Source of the DNA: JBLWXV01 sp048267245
GTDB lineage: Bacteria; Bdellovibrionota; Bacteriovoracia; Bacteriovoracales; Bacteriovoracaceae
NCBI GenBank assembly: GCA_048267245.1
Contig: JBLWXV010000001.1
Span: forward strand, 1,054,001-1,118,000
Direction of reading: 5' to 3'
DNA length: 64,000 nt
Numbering within the stretch: position 1 is the stretch's first letter; every line of letters begins with the position of its first letter. A program made the translations under genes and the position numbers. Shown here in pieces: positions 60,082 to 64,000 of the stretch. The notes beneath the pieces were generated by a model. That model saw only the letters and a list, made by a program, of their open reading frames with translations, had not been told where the DNA came from and made no database searches.

Positions 60082-60280
60082 TATCTATTGAGAAAATGAT
60101 TTTTAGCGACGCTAATCTCCTAAGCCCCCTTGCTAGCGTATTTACCGACAATTCTTAATAGAGGCCAATCAGTAACTGGCTATCTCATTGAAAACTTAGC
60201 AATAGTTTAATTTCAGTAAATTTAAAAAAAGTATGATCTAAGTCCTATTTGGAATTTCAATCTTTGCCGAAAATAGTGGC

Positions 60281-60910
60281 ATGAATACAATTATAAAAAA
60301 GAATGTAGATGGTGATGAGGTTGGCGAGATTATTCATGATCTCTCAAACGCTATGTTTGCAATTAAAGGTTTGCTTAGAGTTATCCAAGCTTGCGAGGAC
60401 CCGGTCTTGAAAGAGGAGAAAATACTCAGGGCCATCGAGCGTGTGAAGCTAGCAGAAGACTATTTGACTGCAAAGAGAAGTCATCGCGATTTTCATTTAG
60501 TAGATCTTGCAAAAGTACTAGGCGATGTTATTCCTTACTTCAAAGGGGTCTATCCAGGTATAGAAACTAGTCTAGAAATTATGGGTCATCCTAGTGTCCA
60601 AATAGACACTTCACTTTTCTTTAATGTTCTCTCAAATCTCTTTAAAAACTCACTTGAGGCTGGAGCATCAGAATTTCGAATCCAGGTTTCAGATACGAAG
60701 CTTGTTGTTTCCGATAATGGTCCAGGAATTACTCCGGATGTTCTCGCCAAAATTAAGGCCCAGGGAAGTTCAAAAGGAGAAGGTCGAGGGGTCGGGCTTC
60801 AAAGTATTGCTAGATTTTGCCTGCAAAGTAAATGGGAGATGGAGCTCGATAATAAAAGCTCACACTCCCAAAATGACCATGGCCTGGTCGTCTCTTTTCG
60901 CTGGAGCTAA
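60281..60910 (+). CDS. Soluble histidine kinase without sensor domain
   Basis: Encodes 209 residues. A phospho-acceptor helix EIIHDLSNAMFAIKG (His near residue 19), N box NVLSNLFKNSLEAG, G1 VSDNGPGI and G2 GRGVGLQSI are all present, so it should be active, unlike the sensor gene at 46919. There is no membrane or sensor region, so it probably works with a partner. About 200 bases of gap precede it; no response regulator is adjacent. Confidence 0.85.
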   Translation: MNTIIKKNVDGDEVGEIIHDLSNAMFAIKGLLRVIQACEDPVLKEEKILRAIERVKLAEDYLTAKRSHRDFHLVDLAKVLGDVIPYFKGVYPGIETSLEIMGHPSVQIDTSLFFNVLSNLFKNSLEAGASEFRIQVSDTKLVVSDNGPGITPDVLAKIKAQGSSKGEGRGVGLQSIARFCLQSKWEMELDNKSSHSQNDHGLVVSFRWS

Positions 60911-60917
60911 GCGAGCT

Positions 60918-61262
60918 CTAAAAGAGCTTGCCTAGATCTGTGAGCGTTTTCTCTAGGCGCTTTTTCATTTCTCCAAGTGCCTTTGACCAGTCGCTAGTAT
61001 CTTCTTCGCTTAAGCGATTGTGAAATTCATTAATGAGTCCACCAGCGCGCTCAGTGAGGTCTTGATCAACTTTAGAAGTTTTAATTTCGTGGATCACACC
61101 TTGGCTCTCGTGAATGAGATCGCTAAAAGAGAGCACATTCATATAGCGTTTGAGTGAGTCGCTCTCGCGCTCTTGATCTTTTTGGTCTCTCCAGGCCTTG
61201 AGTGAAATCACTTTGGGATTAATGCCTGAATGGGAAATTTGGGAATCAATTTCTCGTTTCAT
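60918..61262 (-). CDS. Small hypothetical protein
   Basis: Encodes 114 residues; AAGGTAG precedes the ATG. Largely helical and charged, with likely coiled coil (DWSKALGEMKKRLEKTLTDLG). No signal or membrane segment. Convergent with the histidine kinase gene, 7-base gap. Unknown function. Confidence 0.72.
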   Translation of the reverse strand: MKREIDSQISHSGINPKVISLKAWRDQKDQERESDSLKRYMNVLSFSDLIHESQGVIHEIKTSKVDQDLTERAGGLINEFHNRLSEEDTSDWSKALGEMKKRLEKTLTDLGKLF

Positions 61263-61292
61263 CTACCTTCCGCTGCTACTTTTTAAATTTGT

Positions 61293-61320
61293 CTGTCTAA
61301 ATCTGTCGTTTTGTCTGTAG
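61293..61320. repeat. Three TCTGT hexamers at about one helical turn
   Basis: TCTGTC at 61293 and 61303 and TCTGTA at 61315, spaced 10 and 12 bases, upstream of the minus-strand gene ending at 60918. Possible operator; could be chance. Confidence 0.35.
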
Positions 61321-61416
61321 GGGGGTTATGCACGGGCGAACTTAATATTTAAAGTGCTTTGAAGTGGGATGAGACTTTTTACAAGGTCTTGGAATATAAA
61401 GCGAATGAGCGCCGCG

Positions 61417-62034
61417 TTATTCGGCACTTTGAGGCGTCTTCGCCTTGTATTTCTTCCATACGAGAAAGCCTATGGCGGCAACGGCAAACACACCAAAGAT
61501 GATGGCATTTGCCCGTTGAATGGTGTCTTTAATGGCTTCACCAAAGGTGTAGTAGAGATAGAAGTAGCTCGTTACAGATAGGAGTGTGGCGATAAAATCG
61601 GCCAGGGCAAACTTGGCGATATTCATGCGCGAGAGTCCACAGGACATAAAGAGTGGGTTGCGAATGCCGGGAATAAAGCGGCCAATAATCAAAGTCATCA
61701 TGCCGTAGCGATTAAAGAAGTGGTTCACTTGATCGAGGCGATCCATCGTGACCATCTTTGAAAACCACTTGATGCGAAAGAGATTGGGCCCAACAAAGCG
61801 GCCAAGACTATAGCTAATGAGATCTGAGAAGTAGGCACCAGCGATGAGGCCAAAGTAGAGCGGAACTAATTTGTCTGGATTCTGAGAGGCGAGAAAACCA
61901 GTGGTGAAGTTCATAAGATCTTCAGACACGGGAATATTCAGACCGGCCAGGAGAAGAAGACCAAAGATTATCCACGGTGCGTAGTCGATGTGGGCGTTGG
62001 CAAACTGGAGAGTCTGCTGGATCAAATCTTCCAA
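61417..62034 (-). CDS. DedA-family membrane protein
   Basis: Encodes 205 residues. Several membrane helices with the DedA segments GAYFSDLISYSLGRFVG and GRFIPGIRNPLFMSCGLSRM; the FIPGIRNP stretch holds the conserved arginine and proline. DedA proteins act as lipid flippases (undecaprenyl phosphate or phosphatidylethanolamine) and affect division and membrane potential. The 3' gene on the strand is the small hypothetical protein 154 bases on. Confidence 0.9.
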   Translation of the reverse strand: MEDLIQQTLQFANAHIDYAPWIIFGLLLLAGLNIPVSEDLMNFTTGFLASQNPDKLVPLYFGLIAGAYFSDLISYSLGRFVGPNLFRIKWFSKMVTMDRLDQVNHFFNRYGMMTLIIGRFIPGIRNPLFMSCGLSRMNIAKFALADFIATLLSVTSYFYLYYTFGEAIKDTIQRANAIIFGVFAVAAIGFLVWKKYKAKTPQSAE

Positions 62035-62057
62035 TACTTCCTCTTAAATCAGGGCCT

Positions 62058-62088
62058 AAAAAAAGGCGCTCTTGGTTAAAAGAGCGCC
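62058..62088 (-). terminator. Intrinsic terminator of the peroxiredoxin gene
   Basis: On the minus strand GGCGCTCTT/AAGAGCGCC (9 bp, 62088-62080 with 62073-62065), six-base loop, then seven Ts (62064-62058). A second short hairpin ATAGCC/GGCTAT (62098-62114) sits between it and the stop codon. Confidence 0.9.
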
Positions 62089-62124
62089 CTTCCAAAGATA
62101 GCCCGAAAGGCTATTTTTTAAAAC

Positions 62125-62736
62125 TTATTTAAGCGTTCCGAAGTACTCTTGCGAGCCTTTTGGATCAGCTTTCATCGTTGCATCACCTTTTGTCCAACCG
62201 GCAGGACAAACTTCGCCGTGCTTAGCAACATACTGGTAGCCTTCAACCAAGCGAGCGTACTCATCAACATTTCTTCCCACTGGAAGGTTGTTGATACTCA
62301 TGTGGTGAACCACATCTTTGTCGTCGATGATGAAAGTACCGCGGAAGGCAACTGCATCGTCCATGAGAACGCCGTAGCTTCTAGCGATGTCCTTTGTGAG
62401 GTCGGCAAGAAGTGGGTACTGGATTTCGCCAAGACCACCCTTGTTGCGTGGCATTTGCGTCCAAGCAAGGTGAGAGAATTCAGAGTCTACTGAACAGCCG
62501 ATCACTTCGCAGTTCAAGTCTTTAAACATTTGAACTTTGTCAGAGAAGGCAGTGATTTCAGTCGGGCATACGAATGTGAAGTCGAGCGGGTAGAAGAAGA
62601 GAACTTTCCACTTACCCTTGAAGTCACTCAATGAGATTTCTTTAATGGCGCCATTAACAACAGCGTTGCCCTTAAATTCTGGGGCGGCCTTGCCAACGAG
62701 AGTCCATGGATTCACACCAGCTTCGTGATGAGTCAT
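62125..62736 (-). CDS. 2-Cys peroxiredoxin (AhpC-type)
   Basis: Encodes 203 residues. The peroxidatic cysteine is in FTFVCPTE and the resolving cysteine in EVCPAGW, with RGTFIIDD between. It removes hydrogen peroxide and organic peroxides. GGAG precedes the ATG; a small hairpin GGTCTT/AAGACC lies just upstream of that site. It is divergent from clpP. Confidence 0.94.
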   Translation of the reverse strand: MTHHEAGVNPWTLVGKAAPEFKGNAVVNGAIKEISLSDFKGKWKVLFFYPLDFTFVCPTEITAFSDKVQMFKDLNCEVIGCSVDSEFSHLAWTQMPRNKGGLGEIQYPLLADLTKDIARSYGVLMDDAVAFRGTFIIDDKDVVHHMSINNLPVGRNVDEYARLVEGYQYVAKHGEVCPAGWTKGDATMKADPKGSQEYFGTLK

Positions 62737-62750
62737 AATTGCTCCTTTGC

Positions 62751-62765
62751 GGTCTTAAAAAGACC
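62751..62765 (-). repeat. Palindrome upstream of the peroxiredoxin ribosome-binding site
   Basis: GGTCTT-AAA-AAGACC, 62751-62765, four bases upstream of GGAG. Possible operator or leader hairpin for the oxidative-stress gene. Confidence 0.4.
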
Positions 62766-62927
62766 AAGTTCTTCAGGTAGTTAATAGGTTCGCAAAAACG
62801 ATAGGGCCTGCTTATGAACTTTTCAAGGCCAGGCGGGCCAAAAAATCTCCTCTGTCGCAGGAAAAGATAAGCAAAATTGAGGGTATACGCCTTGTAAAGC
62901 GGGCGGAGTGCTTTTATGCTTTTTCTT

Positions 62928-62956
62928 TAAGGCCGGCCGATTAACTCGCCGATAAG
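62928..62956 (+). promoter_or_regulatory. Possible sigma-28-like promoter of clpP
   Basis: TAAGGCC (62928-62934) and GCCGATAAG (62948-62956). The -10-like octamer GCCGATAA is an exact match to the FliA consensus, but the -35-like part is poor. The two blocks and their spacing match the site at 5189. Confidence 0.4.
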
Positions 62957-63016
62957 ACCAAGTGAAATCAATAACTTTTTATCAATAATTCCCATTCATA
63001 GGCGGAGAAAAAGAGT

Positions 63017-63631
63017 ATGACCACGCCCAAAATGTACATTCCCAATCCCATCGTTATCGAGCAGACCGCCCGTGGTGAGCGTCAGTACGATATCTACAGC
63101 CGCTTGCTCCTCGATCGCATTGTGTTCTTGGGTACAGAGGTCAACGATACAGTGGCAAACCTTCTAATCGCCCAGATGCTCTTTCTAGAGCAGAGTGATC
63201 CAGAAGCTCCAATTCACTTCTATATCAATAGCCCAGGCGGATCTGTTTACGCCGGTCTTGGTATCTACGATATTATGCAACATATTACTTGTCCGGTTCA
63301 CACTTACTGCGTGGGCATGGCCGCTTCGATGGGAAGCCTACTTCTCACGGCCGGCGCTGCTGGACATCGCCACTCACTGCCACACTCGCGCATTATGATT
63401 CACCAACCGCTTGGTGGAGCAGCGGGGAAGGCGAGCGATATTGAAATTCAAGCGCGCGAAATTCTCGAGCTTCGCCGTCAGCTTAACAATATCTACATCA
63501 AGCACAGTACAAAAGACATGAGTCTTGAAAAGATTGAAGAGGCCACAGATCGCGACAACTACCTCTCGGCCAGAGACGCCATTGAGTTTGGATTGATCGA
63601 CACTGTGATCGAGCGCACGCCTAAGAAGTAA
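63017..63631 (+). CDS. clpP: ATP-dependent Clp protease proteolytic subunit
   Basis: Encodes 204 residues. The catalytic triad is Ser104 (GMAASMG), His129 (MIHQP) and Asp178 (TDRDNYLSA). It starts MTTPKMYIPNPIVIEQTARGE, as expected for ClpP. ClpP forms the chamber for ClpA and ClpX; clpX follows 48 bases on. No tig gene lies upstream, where it usually is; ahpC-type peroxiredoxin is there instead, on the other strand. Confidence 0.97.
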   Translation: MTTPKMYIPNPIVIEQTARGERQYDIYSRLLLDRIVFLGTEVNDTVANLLIAQMLFLEQSDPEAPIHFYINSPGGSVYAGLGIYDIMQHITCPVHTYCVGMAASMGSLLLTAGAAGHRHSLPHSRIMIHQPLGGAAGKASDIEIQAREILELRRQLNNIYIKHSTKDMSLEKIEEATDRDNYLSARDAIEFGLIDTVIERTPKK

Positions 63632-63679
63632 TTACTCATTTAGCTTTAGAAAACGCACACAACGCGAAGGATATAAAAA

Positions 63680-64000
63680 ATGACTAAAGAAAAAGGAAGC
63701 TACAGCACCACTCTTCATTGTAACTTCTGTGGAAAGTCGCAGAAAGAAGTGAAGAAACTCATTGCTGGCCCTGGGGTCTACATTTGTGATGAATGTATTG
63801 ATCTATGTAACGACATCCTCTTTGAAGACAATGTGAAATCTACTTCTAAGGCTTCACTTGATAATGTTCCTAAGCCTCACGAGATCAAAGAGCACCTTGA
63901 TAACTACGTTATTGGTCAAGAGCGCGCTAAGAAGATTATCTCAGTTGCGGTTCACAATCACTATAAGAGAATTGCCCACGGTCAAACTCTTAAAGGTGGT
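63680..64000 (+). CDS. clpX: ATP-dependent Clp protease ATPase ClpX, N-terminal part
   Basis: The ATG at 63680 follows GAAGGATAT; 107 residues are visible and the gene leaves the window. The zinc-binding domain has two CxxC pairs (CNFCGKSQKEV and YICDECIDLC), which bind zinc and substrates or adaptors. The AAA+ domain begins with HEIKEHLDNYVIGQERAKK. ClpX unfolds proteins for ClpP. The coding frame is intact to the last base. Confidence 0.96.
   Translation, partial: MTKEKGSYSTTLHCNFCGKSQKEVKKLIAGPGVYICDECIDLCNDILFEDNVKSTSKASLDNVPKPHEIKEHLDNYVIGQERAKKIISVAVHNHYKRIAHGQTLKGG

Noticed and set aside
60241..60270. TTGG ... TTTGC before the histidine kinase, as a sigma-54 promoter
   Set aside because: The GG-to-GC spacing is 13 bases; sigma-54 promoters need 10.
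1..64000. tRNA, rRNA or CRISPR arrays
   Set aside because: Gaps were scanned by eye on both strands; none shows a cloverleaf with TTC arm, rRNA-like conserved text, or regularly spaced identical repeats. The structured stretch at 39648-39713 is 66 bases but lacks tRNA features.

Overview
This is a gene-dense chromosomal window with a mid-40s GC content by eye and no mobile elements, CRISPR array, rRNA or tRNA genes that I can recognise. It suggests a flagellated Gram-negative of the Bdellovibrionota, probably a Bacteriovorax/Halobacteriovorax/Peredibacter relative. The reasons are the many small lipoproteins, the LPS-export and outer-membrane barrel genes, motAB, the lptCA-lptB-rpoN-hpf order, a Lys/Ala-rich histone-like protein, and frequent GTG/TTG starts. 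The taxonomic call is inference; no marker gene was compared.

Layout. 1-2.1 kb: end of dnaB, pabB, and a small putative DNA-binding protein with its own sigma-70 promoter and terminator. 2.1-4.7 kb: motA-motB behind a sigma-28-type promoter, with a pseudouridine synthase overlapping motB. 4.7-8.9 kb: a small membrane protein, a WYL-type regulator, a YciB/IspZ-like membrane protein and a membrane-anchored Ser/Thr kinase that also has a sigma-28-like promoter. 8.9-12.9 kb (minus strand): a tightly coupled DAHP synthase/chorismate mutase - aminotransferase - prephenate dehydrogenase operon, and proline iminopeptidase. 13-18.8 kb: DNA polymerase II, YihY- and YggT-family membrane proteins, an FtsB/DivIC-like septum protein and a DUF192 lipoprotein. 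18.9-25 kb: aspS, an unusual UbiB/ABC1-like lipoprotein, D-lactate dehydrogenase, and an AT-rich pair of small lipoproteins. 25-29 kb (minus): RDD protein, a small secreted protein bracketed by strong inverted repeats, and mutS. 29.1-32.9 kb: lptCA-lptB-rpoN-hpf. 32.9-36 kb: lipoproteins, including a metzincin-like metalloprotease, and a TerB-like protein. 36-41.3 kb: clpS-clpA, a histone-like gene and miaB. 41.3-44 kb: three overlapping genes (barrel, metallopeptidase-like lipoprotein, GshB-like ligase). 44-50 kb: lipoprotein, degenerate ECF sigma/anti-sigma pair, TonB-like protein, membrane sensor with a degenerate ATPase domain, ChaN-like protein. 50-58 kb: a 973-residue protein that may be a decayed DNA methyltransferase, rsmD, an aminotransferase, and a TPR-like lipoprotein coupled to a PorV-like barrel. 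58-64 kb: PIN-PhoH, PilZ protein, a soluble histidine kinase, dedA, ahpC-type peroxiredoxin, clpP and the start of clpX.

How it fits together. Three themes recur: protein quality control (ClpS/ClpA, ClpP/ClpX), envelope biogenesis (LptCA/LptB, barrels, lipoproteins, TonB-like protein, septum protein) and motility/signalling (MotAB, Ser/Thr kinase, PilZ, histidine kinases, RpoN). The most unusual items are the exported UbiB-like protein in which the usual ATP-binding lysine is arginine, the shared sigma-28-like promoters, the shrunken ECF sigma/anti-sigma pair, the methyltransferase-like giant gene, and hairpins that abut or cover ribosome-binding sites.
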